Shown here one piece after another: positions 50,026 to 62,755 of a stretch of 64,000 nt of DNA (the first letter of the stretch is position 1; every line of letters starts with the position of its first letter). The stretch covers positions 6,386,001 through 6,450,000 of the forward strand of contig OX485809.1 in the NCBI GenBank assembly GCA_950295325.1, written 5' to 3'. The notes below the pieces were generated by a model that searched no databases, had not been told where the DNA came from, and worked only from the letters and a program-made list of their open reading frames with translations. Origin of the DNA: Polytrichum commune (lineage: Eukaryota; Streptophyta; Polytrichopsida; Polytrichales; Polytrichaceae). A program made the position numbers and the translations under genes.

Positions 50026-53000
50026 CTAGGAAGTAGATTGACTCAAGAGACCTCCCTCCATGATGAGTTTGACCTCATTGAAACTAAATGTCGGGGCGTG
50101 TATGAACAAATTCACTTCCGCATCCAAATTAGAAACCTTGACGAAGATGTAATACAGATGCTTACAATTCATATAAGAATTTCGTTTGCGACCGAACTTG
50201 GAAATCATATCCAAGAAGTAGGCGCAGTTGCACTCTGGAAGAAAACTCACTGTCACTTGGTAGATGGGTGGTTGGGGTTCTGATTTGGACTGCAGTGTGA
50301 TAATGCAACCAAATCCCGGTTGAGGGATCATAGTTAACTTCAGAACAGTCGCATGCATAGCTTCAGCAGAGGCCACCATCTGCCTCTGCTTTGCCGAAGG
50401 TGCGCTGCTGGATCGCCGAACAAGCTTGGACAGTCTTGTGGTAGGGATGAAGTCGGGGTTTTCTGGAACACGGATTCGAGACATATCCAGCGGGGTCGCA
50501 GAGTTGGTGAAGAGTCGAGTCGGTGTGATGCGCTCCTTTGGTGGGAGTTGAAAACCTGCGTTCTCAAGCGCACAGATCTCCGAGCGGGTGAGGTTGGTAC
50601 CAATCTTCACGGGCCAGATTGGGGGAATAGGTGGCTTCTGGTCATCAGCAGAGAACGGCATGACCCATTTCCGACGAGGGCCCTTGACGCAACGCTCGAT
50701 GTCGTCTGGACAAAAGACGAAGTCAATGTGCTTCATAGATTGGAGTTTGTAGTGATGCCACATACCGGTGTAGGTCGGCGCAGGGACGCTCTTGTTATTG
50801 GTGACGATTCTTGCGGTGCACTTCTTCTTTGTGCCCGCATGATTAGCCCAACAAGACTTCCCAGAGGTATAGGGTATGCGGGCAATATGCCAAAGAGAGG
50901 CATCTACTTTGGTTTCTTGCACGGCGGTGACACGCTGGAAACCAAGTCCTGCAGGTGAAGGTATTTGAACCTCTTGTACAGAGGGGGAAGACTCCTCAAT
51001 GATAGTAGGCAATGTTTCAGGTTGAGAGCGAGTGACTCGCTTACCGGGGGGAGGGCGAGAGAAGTTCACGGTATCCGGACGGTGGGTCTCGCCATCATCA
51101 CCAATTGGAGTGTTTGGTCTTCGCTTCTGCGATCCAAACACCTCGGCTCCCTCAAGGTGGGGATCGCGAGTGCAAAACTCTTTCCCACTGGGCATGTCAA
51201 GCAAGACCTTCTGCAACACTGTGGGGTCGCCAGTACGCTGAGCTCGACGTTGAGCACCCCTGAGCTTGAGTTCTTCTTTGCTTGGACCGTCTCCGCCAAT
51301 TCCACCTTTAAGGAACTGGTAGTATGCAACAACTTGTAAGAAGGCCCGAATGTAGTCGTCCACCGTAGCCACGTATAGATCTCCACCCTTGTTGCCCGAG
51401 GCCTGAAGCCACTTGTTGTGGACGGACTCCGCAAGATTGCACGACGGCATCTCGGCCAACTGGTCTTGAGTCAGAACCTTTTCCTGATTGGGGAGTGCAG
51501 AGGGAGTATTAGAGGGAGCACATAGAGAGGAAACTAAATCCACTAAAAGACAATTATGAATCATGAAGGGGATTTACCAGTTCCATGAAACCACCCCATT
51601 GAAGGTAGCGGAAGTGCCAGAAAGCAAGCCATAGCTGGAGGTGCTTGAGACCGTCCTCACTTGTACAATTTGATGATGCCCACCAAGCCTTGATAGCTAG
51701 GTACATAGTCTCCGCCTCTGCTATAGAGGACGCATTGCAATATTGAAGGCAAAGGTGTCTATGTTGGTCTTGTAACTCATGCTTTATGTAGGATTTCGTA
51801 TGTTTCTCGAGCGACTGTTTCCAATGGAAAAAACAAGTGCGCTCACGGCCCTCCATAGGAACTTTGGGATCTCCTGAACCATACACAATGCGCACATCGT
51901 TCCAATTGGCTTGCGCACTGTCCGCCATGAAGCCAATAAAGTTAGGATGTAGGATACCGTGGCGGGCCATGACATGGTTGAGGTTCTGCCAGAAGAGCAC
52001 TTGGGCATCCTTATCCTCCGATTGGAAATCACAACATGAAATGGTCATGACCCGTTGATAAGTCCCATCGTAGACATGAGCGGCCATGGTGGTCCACCCT
52101 TTGACCCGCTTGACGTGATCGGACATAATCCAGGCGTTCTCAAGGTCCCCACCCGGTTGCATCCGACGAACCAAATCCACCCCGCTTCCAGGACCAACCT
52201 CGGACATCTTGAAGACGAACACCTTGTCGGCATCGTCACCTTGTCCTGGGAATTGGCTCCGTTGGACGTAGGCCCAATTGCTAACGCCTCGGAGCTTTGC
52301 GATGCCATCCATAACACCGAACCTCCGCAAAAATTTGAAAGAGGTAACCTTAGATCGAAGGTTTGGGGAATTCAACCCTCTACAACTCTCAAACACAGGT
52401 TCGAGCTCTGTTAAGGAGAGGAGACGGTGTTTCTCACTATTTTCAGAAAGGAGGAACTCACCAACAATGTCCTTGCTGGCTTCAAGGACGATATTGCTGT
52501 ACGTGGCCTGAGGCGCACGCTCAACGTGCTCCTCGAGAAGAGCATTGATGCGCTTCCGACTGTCTCTGCAGTCCCCAACCTTCACGGGATGTTGATGGTT
52601 TCCGATATGAATGCAGGCCCTTTGGGAGAAATTCTTCCCATGGACGTAGAAAATATTCGCCTCGCAAAGTGCAATGCATTTGGGAGGCTGTTTGCAGATC
52701 CTGCACACAAGAGTAGATCCGGATGGCACAATGCCAGAGAGAGGGAAAGGCTGAGTAGTGAAACCATCAAATTCCGTGTCGTTGACATGAGAGATACGAT
52801 GGGCGCGTTGAAGGAAATCACAACAAGTGTTTTGGCATTGGAGATGGCCAACACAGGTAGAGGAACGAAATACAAGGCCAACGTCGTTTGTAATGTTGGT
52901 GGTTTGAGTCTTCGTCCAAACATGGCCATCATATTGCTTGTCCATGCCGTCCATGGACCTGGCCCTGGAAAGAGATGAAGAGACTTCTGGTGGAGGCAGG

Positions 53001-53680
53001 ACAAATAACTGGGTACCATCGAAACGAGGGGGGAGGTGATTAACCTCTTGGATTTTGATCTTATCGTAATCTATTTTCTTGAGGACGCTTTTACTACCGG
53101 GTATAGAACCTAGACGACGAAGACATTGAACAATAGGTGGAGGAGGTTTGGACGTAGACGGTACGGAAGGAGATAAAGGAACATAGCGAGAAGGTGAAGG
53201 CGTTACAAAGGAATCAGAGGGAAACAAAGGAGGGGAATCATGAACATCAGCATTCCTCATAGATACATCTTCAGTCGAAGAATCAGACAAGTCTACAACG
53301 TTGTCTATGTCAGGCTCGGTCTTGACACTTACTACCGGAGGTGTGCTAAAGTCAGTAGTGGAAGATCGAAGAGGAGCATGGAGTTATGTTGACACTCCCA
53401 TCCGAGAATCTGGCCAGCCCCAAACCCTATACTTTCCTGCGCCAAGCTCCCACACTACATTGCCATTGTCAGTTACCTTGGAGGGCTCATGGAATGTATG
53501 AACGAGCAATCCAGTATCATTGAAGATCTCACGATCTACCCATATTGTATTAACTTGAAGAGAGAACCTAATGCTAAGATGAAGCTCCGAGACAACAACA
53601 ATACCATGTGCACCAATGGGGAAGAGAATAGGGACATCGTTGGCATTGGAACGAAGTTCGGCCATTGAGCTGGAAGCCAT
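50026..53680 (-). CDS. MULE-like transposase with WRKY/GCM1-type zinc domain and SWIM finger, 1157 aa, intact
   Basis: Exons 53680-53433, 53345-51578 and 51483-50026 join in frame with canonical GT-AG introns of 87 and 94 bp. Residues 90-108 hold VKTEPDIDNVVDLSDSSTE: a sumoylation consensus (VKTE) followed by a SUMO-interacting motif (VVDL plus acidic/Ser tail). Residues about 223-343 are Cys/His-rich (CVGHLQCQNTCC, CRICKQPPKC, HIGNHQHP), like WRKY/GCM1 or FLYWCH zinc domains. The MULE-type DDE set is Asp509 (HVYDGTYQ), Asp558 (FMADSAQANW), then CFFHW and Glu691 (NLAESVHNKW). A SWIM finger CNC...CKH spans residues 1090-1114. Residues 1-82 match nothing I know. No disabling mutation is seen, so it is active, recently active or domesticated. 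No terminal inverted repeats were found around it. Confidence 0.82.
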
Positions 53681-54001
53681 GAAGGCAAAAAAACAGAAAC
53701 GTAAATGCACAAAGATGCAAAGATTTATAAGGAAGAAGAATGGTGAAGACAAACGTTGTGATGTCACCATGTGCATCACCGAAGGAACAGAATTCGAGGA
53801 ACTAATGTATATAAAAAAGGAGTAGGGGGAGGATGCCAAAAAGGGAAAACAAGGGACGGCTGCCAAAAGAGGGAAACCCTAACCTCAAGCACTGGCAATA
53901 TAAAGAACAATACAAGCAAAGGAACGAGTTATTATGTGAATGCGATGCCCTAATAGAAGAGGATAGGAGAGAGACGAGTATTGGGAAACCGGGACGCACA
54001 C

Positions 54002-54346
54002 ATGAAGGAACCAGGAAATAGTCAAGTCTCCACTGCCGATCCTGGAAGAAAGAGAAAGAAAAGAAAGGGAGGCACAAGTTTTAGCAATTCAAAACAGAGG
54101 AGACGGAGAGAACTGAGGAAGAAGGAGCAATCCTGTACACAAGGAAGTGAGCAACCAACATATTTGAGGAAGACGGGCGGAGAGGCAGAGACAGGGACGT
54201 CTAGCAGGAACGAGGAACTGGAACGGATAGAGGAAGAACGGGAGAAGGGTGGATCACAAGAACAATCGATGGGAGAGAGCGAGCATCGAAGCGATTCCGA
54301 TTCAAGCGAATATGAGGAGGAAACAAAGGAGGACTCAATGGGCACA
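54002..54346 (+). CDS. Hypothetical charged exon
   Basis: Open from ATG at 54,002 to a good splice donor (ACA/GTAAGT at 54,347). Encodes a basic patch (GRKRKKRKGG, KQRRRRELRKKE), an acidic helix (NEELERIEEEREK) and a Ser/Glu tail (HRSDSDSSEYEEETKE), suggesting a nuclear disordered protein. Reads away from the transposase-like gene and starts about 320 bp from its start codon. No domain recognised. May be composition-driven chance. Confidence 0.3.
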
Positions 54347-54361
54347 GTAAGTTTGGTTTAG

Positions 54362-54929
54362 CGTATTATGCACTAGCCTCAGATATACATTTAGGTAATT
54401 TACAAGATGGCATTTAATATTTAGTTATGTAATGTGATTCTTCATGACCAACATGTTGAATGTTGAAAGCTCTCTTTTTGTTAAAGTTGGTGAGATGGGG
54501 ATATACAACCGAACCCTCTCGGAAACGAGAGGGTCAACAATTATGCACCACGAATAGGGTATTGGCTAAGCACGAAGTTGTGCGGGGCCGCCACCTCCCA
54601 AACATGGCCCATAGCAAGAAGGCTTTCGGCCCATTATATTTGGGGGGAAGGTACCTAGGAAATAGAAGAGTTCGAAAATAGATGGAGGTAGTCCACCGTA
54701 GCCGACACCAAGGAACCATTGCGGCTAACCTAGTTTGTCGTTCGGAGAGAGAAGGGAGGAGGAAACCCTTGCCGACAACCTTGCGGTGTAGTGTCGAATG
54801 TGGAAGGAGCATCCACAATCCCATAGCTCGGAGAAGTTCGGCATAGACAGGTTTGATGTTAAAACATGCATTCTGTTTAAATAAGTGGCCATGTTAGAGC
54901 TTTTAGATTTGTAGTTGATAAGCAAGGTT
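54362..54929. other. Spacer before repeat array
   Basis: Contains an isolated inverted motif CCCTCTCGGAAACGAGAGGG at 54,510 that resembles the palindrome of the array downstream. No supported exon. Confidence 0.5.
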
Positions 54930-57900
54930 CAGATTATGACCCTAATAAATGGCCATGCTTGCGGTATTAGATTTGTAGTTGATAAGCAAGGTTCAGATTA
55001 TGAGCCTAATAAGTGGCCAAGTTAGAGGTTTCAGATTTGGAGTTGATAAGCAAGGTTCAGATTATGAGCCTAATAAGTGGCCAAGTTAGAGGTTTCAGAT
55101 TTGGAGTTGATAAGCAAGGTTCAGATTATGAGCCTAATAAGTGGCCATGTTAGAGGTTTCAGATTTGTAGTTGATAAGCAAGGTTCAGATTATGAGCCTA
55201 ATTAGTGGCCATGTTAGAGGTTTCAGAGTTGTAGTTGATAAGCTAGGTTCAGATTATGAGGGATATAAGTGGCCATGTTTGCGGTTTCAGATTTGTAGTT
55301 GATAAGCAAGGTTCAGATTATGAGCCTAATAAGTGGCCAAGTGAGAGGTTTCAGATTTGTAGTTGATAGGCTAGGTTCAGATTTTGAGCCTAATATGTGG
55401 CCATGTAAGAGGGTTCAGATTTCTAGTGTGCAAGTTAATTCTAGATTTTGAGTCTAATTTTGAGGTCAAAGAAATAGTTGGACAAGGGGGAAGGGCATCT
55501 CGATTCCGAGAGGGTGGTGCAAGAGGGGTTTTAGTGGGCCGTGTTAAGGTATCGGATTTGTAGTTAATGAGCTAGGTTCAGATTATGAGCCTAAAATGTG
55601 GCCACATTAGAGGGTTCAGAAATCTAGTATGTAAGCTAATTCTAGATTTCCAGTCTAATTTTGAGGTCAGAGAAATAGTTGGACAAGGGGGAAGGGCCTC
55701 TCGATTCCGAGAGGGTGGTGCAAGAGGGGTTTTAGTGGGCCGTGTTAAGGTATCGGATTTGTAGTTAATGAGCTAGGTTCAGATTTTGAGCCTAAAATGT
55801 GGCCATGTAAGAGGGTTCAGATTTCTAGTGTCTAAGCTAATTCCAGATTTTGAGTCTAATTAGTGGCCATGTTAGAGGTTCCAGAGTTGTAGTTGATAAG
55901 CAAGGTTCAGATTATGAGCATAATAATTGGCCAAGTTAGAGGTTTCAGATTTTGTACTTGATAAGCTAGGTTCAGATTATGAGGAAAAGAAGTGGCCATG
56001 CTTGCAGTATCAGATTTGTAGTTGATAAGAAAGGTTCAGATTATGAGCCTAATTATTCGCCAAGTTAGAGGTTTCAGATTTGGTCTTGATAACGGAGGTT
56101 TAGATTAGGAGGGATATAAGGTTCAGATTTTGAGCCTAATATGTGGCCATGTAAGAGAGTTCAGATATCTAGTGTGTAAGCTAATTCCAGATTTTGAGTC
56201 TAATTTTGAGGTCAAAGAAATAGTTGCACAAGGGGGAAGGGCCTCTCGATTCCGAGAGGGTGGGGATAGTGGGATTTTTGGGGGCCAAGTGAGAGGTTTC
56301 AGATTTGTACTTGATAGGCTAGGTTCAGATTTTGAGTCTAATTTTGAGTTCAAAGCAATATTTGGACCGGGGGGGGGGCCTCTCGTTTCCAAGAGGGTGG
56401 GGTAAGAGGGGTTTTAGTGGGCCATGTTAAGGTATCAGATTTGTAGTTAATGAGCTAGGTTCAGATTATGAGCCTAAAATGTGGCCATGTAAGAGGGTTC
56501 AGATTTCTAGTGTGTAAGCTAATTCCAGTTTTTGAGTCTAATTTTGAGGTCAAAGAAATAGTTGGACAAGGGGAAGGGCCTCTCGATTCCGAGAGGGTGG
56601 TGTAAGAGGGGTTTTAGTGGGCCATATTAAGGTATCAGATTTGTAGTTAATGAGCTAGGTTCAGATTTTAGGCCTAAAATGTGGCCATGTTAGAGGGTTC
56701 AGATTTCTAGTGTGTAAGCTAATTCCAGATTCTCAGTCTAGTTTTGAGGTGCATTAAATATTTGGACAGGGTGGGGGGACCCTCTCGATTCCGAGAGGGT
56801 GGGGATAGTGGGGTCTTAGTGGGCCATGTGTAAGGTTTCAGCTTTGTATTTGATAAGCAAGGTTTTGATTATGAGCCTAATAAGTGGCCATATTAGTGGT
56901 TTCAGATTTGTAGTTAATGAGCTAGGTTCAGATTATGAGCCTAAAATGTGGCCATGTAAGAGGGTTCAGATTTCAAGTGTGTAAGCTAATTCCAGATTTT
57001 GAGTCTAATTTTGAGGTCAAAGAAATAGTTGCACAAGGGGGAGGGGCCTCTCGATTCCGAGAGGGTGGGGATAGTGGGATTTTTGGGGGCCATGTAAGAG
57101 GGTTCAGATTTCTAGTGTGTAAGCTAATTCCAGATTTTGAGTCTAATTTTGAGGTCAAAGAAATAGTTGGACAAGGGGGAAGGGCCTCTCGATTCCGAGA
57201 GGGTGGGGTAAGAGGGGTTTTAGTGGGCCATGTTAAGGTATTAGATTTGTAGTTAATGAGCTAGGTTCAGATTATGAGGCTAATATGTGGCCATTCTAAG
57301 AGGGTTCAAATTTCTAGTGTGTAAGCTAATTCCAGATTTTGAGTCTAATTTTGAGGTCAAAGAAATAGTTGCACAAGGGGGAGGGGCCTCTCGATTCCGA
57401 GAGGGTGGGGATAGTGGGATTTTTGGGGGCCAAGTGAGAAGTTTCAGATTTGTACTTGATAGGCTAGGTTCAGATTTTGAGTCTAATTTTGAGTTCAAAG
57501 CAATATTTGGACCGGGGGGGGGGCTCTCGTTTCCGAGAGGGTGGGGTAAGAGGGGTTTTAGTGGGCCATGTTAAGGTGTCAGATTTGTAGTTAATGAGCT
57601 AGGTTCAGATTATGAGCCTAAAATGTGGCCATGTAAGAGGGTTCAGATTTCTAGTGTGTAAGCTAATTCCAGTTTTTGAGTCTAATTTTGAGGTCAAAGA
57701 AATAGTTGGACAAGGGGGAAGGGCCTCTCGATTCCGAGAGGGTGGTGTAAGAGGGGTTTTAGTGGGCCATATTAAGGTATCAGATTTGTAGTAAATGAGC
57801 TAGGTTCAGATTTCAGGCCTAAAATGTGGCCATGTTAGAGGGTTCAGATTTCTAGTGTGTAAGCTAATTACAGATTCTCAGTCTAATTTTGAGGTCAAAG

Positions 57901-59060
57901 AAATAGTTGGACAAGGGGGAAGGGCCTCTCGATTCCGAGAGGGTGGTGTAAGAGGGGTTTTAGTGGGCCATATTAAGGTATCAGATTTGTAGTTAATGAG
58001 CTAGGTTCAGATTTCAGGCCTAAAATGTGGCCATGTTAGAGGGTTCAGATTTCTAGTGTGTAAGCTAATTCCAGATTCTCAATCTAGTTTTGAGGTGCAC
58101 TAAATATTTGGACAGGGTGGGGGGACCCTCTCGATTCCGAGAGGGTGGGGATAGTGGGGTCCTAGTGGGCCATGTGTAAGGTTTCAGCTTTGTATTTGAT
58201 AAGCAAGGTTTTGATTATGAGCCTAATAAGTGGCCATATTAGTGGTTTCAGATTTGTAGTTAACGAGCTAGGTTCAGATTTTGAGCCTAATATGTGGCCA
58301 TGTTAGAGGGTTCAAATTTCTAGTGTGTAAGCTAATTCCATATTTTGAGTCTAGTTTTGAGGTCCACTAAATATTTGGCCAAGGGGGGGGGACCCTCTCG
58401 ATTCCGAGAGGGTGGGGATAGTGGGGTCTTAGTGGGCCATTTGTAAGGTTTCAGCTTTGTATTTGATAAGCAAGGTTTTGATTATGAGCCTAATAAGTGG
58501 CCATATTAGTGGTTTCAGATTTGTAGTTAACGAGCTAGGTTCAGATTTTGAGCCTAATATGTGGCCATGTTAGAGGGTTCAGATTTCTAGTGTGTAAGCT
58601 AATTACAAATTCTCAGTCTAATTTTGAGGTCAAAGAAATAGTTGGACAAGGGGGAAGGGCCTCTCGATTCCGAGAGGGTGGGGTAAGAGGGGTTTTAGTG
58701 GGCCATATTAAGGTATCAGATTTGTAGTTAATGAGCTAGGTTCAGATTTTAGGCCTAAAATGTGGCCATGTTAGAGGGTTCAGATTTCTAGTGTGTAAGC
58801 TAATTCCAGATTCTCAGTCTAGTTTTGAGGTGCACTAAATATTTGGACAGGGGGGGGACCCTCTCGATTCCGAGAGGGTGGGTATAGTGGGGTCTTAGTG
58901 GGCCATGTGTAAGGTTTCAGCTTTGTAATTAATGAGCTTGGTTCAGATTTTGAGCCTAATGTGTGGCCATGTTAGAGGGTTCAGATTTCTACTATATACG
59001 TTAAGATCAGATTATGAGTCCAAGTTTTAGACCCTCTCGGAAACCAAAGGGTGGGTGTGA
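54930..59060. repeat. Composite tandem array: 64-bp units plus palindrome-bearing units
   Basis: The first part (to about 55,420) repeats every 64 bp: GTGGCCATGTTAGAGG, TTTCAGATTTGTAG, TTGATAAGCAAGG, TTCAGATTATGAGCC. From 55,430 longer units of about 140-340 bp are mixed in. Most carry the palindrome CCTCTCG-ATTC-CGAGAGG followed by GTGG, for example at 55,498, 55,699, 56,243, 56,578, 56,787, 57,047, 57,185, 57,387, 57,726, 57,926, 58,128, 58,397, 58,662 and 58,860. Two copies read CTCTCGTTTCC. Between palindromes there are G runs of 7-9. The array ends about 230 bp before the ParB-like gene. Confidence 0.9.
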
Positions 59061-59293
59061 GGGGCCCAGGTGGAGTTCTTTGTTGTCAATAGTGGATTCT
59101 GATTTGGAGATATAGTGAATAAGGGGATTTTTCTTGGAATCGACAGGGTGGGTCATCTAGGATTACTGGGGCAGGTTGGAGGTTTCTAATTTTGCAAAGA
59201 CTATGCTTTGTTGTGTTTTCTAGTGTCTTAAGGTGTATTCTGTGCATGCACGCATCGGAGTCTTTGGGTCTTACTGTAGCACGGGTGCAATAC

Positions 59294-60922
59294 ATGGCGG
59301 ATGGGGTTGTTATATTGTCGCCTCCTGAGGCTAGCCATGCGGCTTTGGATGACATCTCACAAGAAGAGGTGTTTGATTCGTTCATCTGATACAAGTGTTC
59401 TTGTATTGTATCAATGTTGCATTGACATTCTGGGTTTAGAGTTATTTTCTTATGCTTTCTTTCTCTTATGTTGTAGATTGATGTTCCGGCTATACCCGAC
59501 TGCATAAGACCTCTTGCTGAGTCGAATCCAGCTGAAGCAGAGTTAACGATTCGTAGATCGCAAAAACAAGACTCCAACACCGTGATTCAGCGGGTTCGAT
59601 TCAAGCCTCTAGGGAAGTCTCGTTTCTCAATTCCATTGTGTCGGTTGCGGACTCTTCCTCTTGTTCGGCCAATCAACGACGTTGATGTTTCTCGTTTGGA
59701 GAATGAGTTTGTGATGGGGTATCGTGATGGTGACCGAGCTATGTACGTCTCAGCATACAACAACCTCGATGAGCCTCTTGATGTCTCCGATGACATCAAG
59801 TCCTCCTGGAGTCCATTATGGCAGGAGGCCAATGCAGAGTTTGATGCCATACTCCAAAAAGACTCCGACCTTGCTTACTTTGTTGGCAAAATGTTCTTCG
59901 TGTGGGAAGGGAACCATCGATTGACAGCTTGGTGGAGGCATATCAACAATCATCACCCGTTGGACAAAAATTGGCATATATGGGCTGATTGTATTGTGGT
60001 GGATGCAAGAAATTGCACCGCTCTCTTTCTTAATGCTATGAATGACATCAACTGGTGAGTTCAACATTTAATGTTGTTGATCGTCTCTTTTGTTTGTTCG
60101 CATTTTCTCCTCTAACATTTTATTTGTCTAGGTCCACGGAGCATGACCATGTTAAGGACAACCTCCCCGCCAAGTTACTTCGCATTCGCACGTTTGGAAA
60201 GATGAGGCTAGAGGAGTTCAAAGACCTCCTTTCCGTTTCGGACTACAAGATGTGTGAGTCCAAGATGGAGAAGAGTCCTACTTGGTATCCCCTGACATTA
60301 GATGTCTTCGTCAAGTTCTTATACAAGGTAAATTTTGTATACATTTTCCACTCCCATCCTTCTCCCACGTCTATGTGCGCTTCTTATCCTTATTTTTGTT
60401 TTTTTCAGAGGGAGATATCCAACGCGGCTGATACCGCGGCAAGGTTATATCGTGAGGCTACTCCGGAGGCTCAGAGAACTGCTACCGATATTTGGAATGC
60501 TATGACAAAAGCCCAAGATAGGTTGATCAAAACCATTCGTTCTCGGAACTTTGAGAAGTTCATTTCCGTTGCCCACAAGGACAACGGTGATGATTTCTTC
60601 AACGAGGTGTCTCTCCTATCTTTGTTTTTTGGTTTAGTTTTTCATCCTCCTATGAATTTTGCCGTGTTTGTTTTATCTTTATTTTACTTATCTTTCTTCT
60701 ATGTGGCAGATTGACCGTCATTTCTCCGCTTTCCTGGTCACTGATATGACAATTGAGAAACTTCAAAAGGTGGCCACCACACATGTAGATTCCCACTTCA
60801 AGGCCAAGTGGCTACGTTGGTGGAACTCTCCTCCCGAGGTCAAGGATAAGAATAGATTTCCCTCCGATCTCCCTCTTAGGGAGAAAGTCCTCGACAACTG
60901 GCTCAACAAAGCTTCTTTCTAG
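59294..60922 (+). CDS. ParB/sulfiredoxin-like protein, 419 aa, five exons
   Basis: Exons 59294-59368, 59477-60054, 60132-60327, 60409-60606 and 60710-60922 join in frame; all introns are GT-AG and 77-108 bp. Start MADGVVILSPPE, stop TAG at 60,920. Residues about 70-215 resemble a ParB/Srx fold: INDVDVSRLENEFVMGYRDG, later KMFFVWEGNHRLTAWWRHI, where GNHR-x-x-A corresponds to the nucleotide-contacting G-x-x-R motif of ParB and sulfiredoxin proteins. The C-terminal half is helical and charged with no domain I know. It lies between two blocks of the same repeat array, which suggests that gene and array belong together. No damage seen. The function is unknown; the fold assignment is inference from one motif. 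Confidence 0.75.
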
Positions 60923-60989
60923 GCTCAGGTGCATCCTCAGTATTTTGACTCCGTTTCTTCCTTTCCATTCTACATGTGGGATTCGAGTG

Positions 60990-62755
60990 GGTCATGCCAA
61001 GGTTTCGGATTTCAAGGGGATAGTGGGGTATTAGTGGGCCATGTTGAGGTTTCGGATTTGAATTAGATAAGCTAAATTCAGATCATGAGTCGAATAAGTG
61101 GCCAGGTTGATGTCTCAGATTTCTAGTTAATAAGCTAAGTTCAGATTCTCAGCCGAATAACTGGCCTGGTTAAGGTTTCAGTTTTCTAGAATATAAGCTA
61201 AGTTCTGATTTTGAGTCGTATAAGTGGCCATGTTTGAGGTTTCAGACTTCTAGTTGATAAGCAAGGTTCAGATTATGAGTCTCATAAGTGGCCAGTTTGA
61301 GGTTTCAGATTTGTAGTTGATAAGCAAGGTTCTGATTATGAGCCTAATAAGTGGCCAAGTTAGAGGTTTCAGATTTGTACTTGATAAGCTATGTTCAGAT
61401 TTTGAGCCTAATATGTGGCCATATTAGAGGGTTCAGATTTCTAGTATGTAATCTAATTCCAGATTTTCAGTCTAGTTTTGAGGTCCACTAAATACTTGGC
61501 CAAGGGGGGGGGACCCTCTCAATTCCGAGAGGGTGGGGATATTGGGGTTTTTGTGGGCCATGTGTAAGGTCTCAGATTTGTAGTTCATAAGGAAGGTTCA
61601 GATTATGAGCCTAATAAGTGGCCATGTTAGTGGTTTCAGATTACTCGTTAATAAGCTAGGTTCAGATTATGAGCCTAATAAGTGGCCAAGTTAGAGGTTT
61701 CAGATTTGTACTTGATAAGCTAGGTTCAATTCTTGAGCCTAATATGTGGCCATATTAGAGGGTTCAGATTTCTAGTATGTAATGTAATTCCAGATTTTTA
61801 GTCTAGTTTTGAGGTCCACTAAATATTTGGACAGGGGGGGGGACCCTCTCGATTCCGAGAGGATTAGGTAAGTGGGGTTTTAGCGGGCCATGTTTTAGGT
61901 TTCAGCTTTGTATTTGATAATCAATGTTTTGATTATGAGCCTAATAAGTGGCCATGTTAGAGGGTTCAGATTTCTAGTATGTAAGCTAATTCCATATTTT
62001 CAGTCTAATTTTGAGGTCAAAGAAATATTTGGACAAGGGGGGGGGGCCTCTCGTTTCCGAGAGGGTGGGGTAAGAGGGGTTTTAGTGGGCCATGTTAAGG
62101 TGTCAGATTTGTAGTTAATGAGCTAGGTTTAGATTATGAGGCTAATATGTGGCCATGTTAGAGGGTTCAGAATTCTAGTATGTAAGCTAATTCCAGATTC
62201 TCTGTCTAGTTTTGAGGTCCACTAAATATTTGGCCAAGGGGGGGGGGGGGACCCTCTCGATTCCGAGAGGGTGGGGATAGTGGGGTTTTAGTGGGCCATG
62301 TGTAAGGTCTCAGATTTGTAGTTAATGAGCTAGGTTCAGATTATGAGCCTAATAAGTGGCCAAGTTTGAGGTTTCAGATTTTTGGTTGATAAGCTAGGTT
62401 CAGATTATGAGGGAAAGAAGTGGCCATGTTAGAGGTTTCAGATTTGTAGTTGATAAGCAAGGTTCAGATTATGAGCCTAATAAGTGGCCAAGTTAGAGGT
62501 TTCAGATTTGTACTTGATAAGCTAGGTTCAGATTATGAGGGAAATAAGTGGCCATGTTTGCGGTTTCAGATTTGTAGTTGATAAGCTAGGTTTAGATTAT
62601 GAGTCTAATATGTGGCCATGTTTGAGGTTTCAGATTTGTAGTTGATAAGCTAAATTCAAATTTTCAGCCTAATAAGTGGCCAGGTTAAGGTTTCATAGTT
62701 CTAGTTAATAAGCTAAGTTCATATTTCTAATGTCTTAAGGGGCCATGTTAGAGGT
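60990..62755. repeat. Second block of the composite array
   Basis: The same 64-bp and palindrome units as 54,930-59,060, in the same orientation. Palindromes lie near 61,515, 61,847, 62,049 and 62,257, with longer G runs (up to 12 at 62,239-62,250). The block separates the ParB-like gene from the next spliced gene. It could be an intron if the two are one transcript. Confidence 0.88.

Noticed and set aside
50353-52978. Long plus-strand frames opposite the 1157-aa gene (for example 50,353-50,958 and 52,427-52,978)
   Set aside because: They lie antisense to exons with clear zinc, DDE and SWIM motifs and contain no motif of their own.
53384-53680. Separate small gene ending at the TAA at 53,384
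   Set aside because: A donor at 53,432 and an acceptor at 53,346 join it in phase to the large transposase-like exon, which otherwise lacks a good ATG near its start.
55430-58900. Repeated open frames encoding phrases like CKLIPDFESNFEVKEIV and RASRFREGG
   Set aside because: They arise from the tandem repeat, are open on both strands and lack splice or start consistency. I treat them as repeat-derived rather than genes, though a transcribed repeat peptide cannot be excluded.
54930-62755. CRISPR-like regular spacing
   Set aside because: Units are contiguous 64-bp or longer repeats without unique spacers, in plant DNA with introns.
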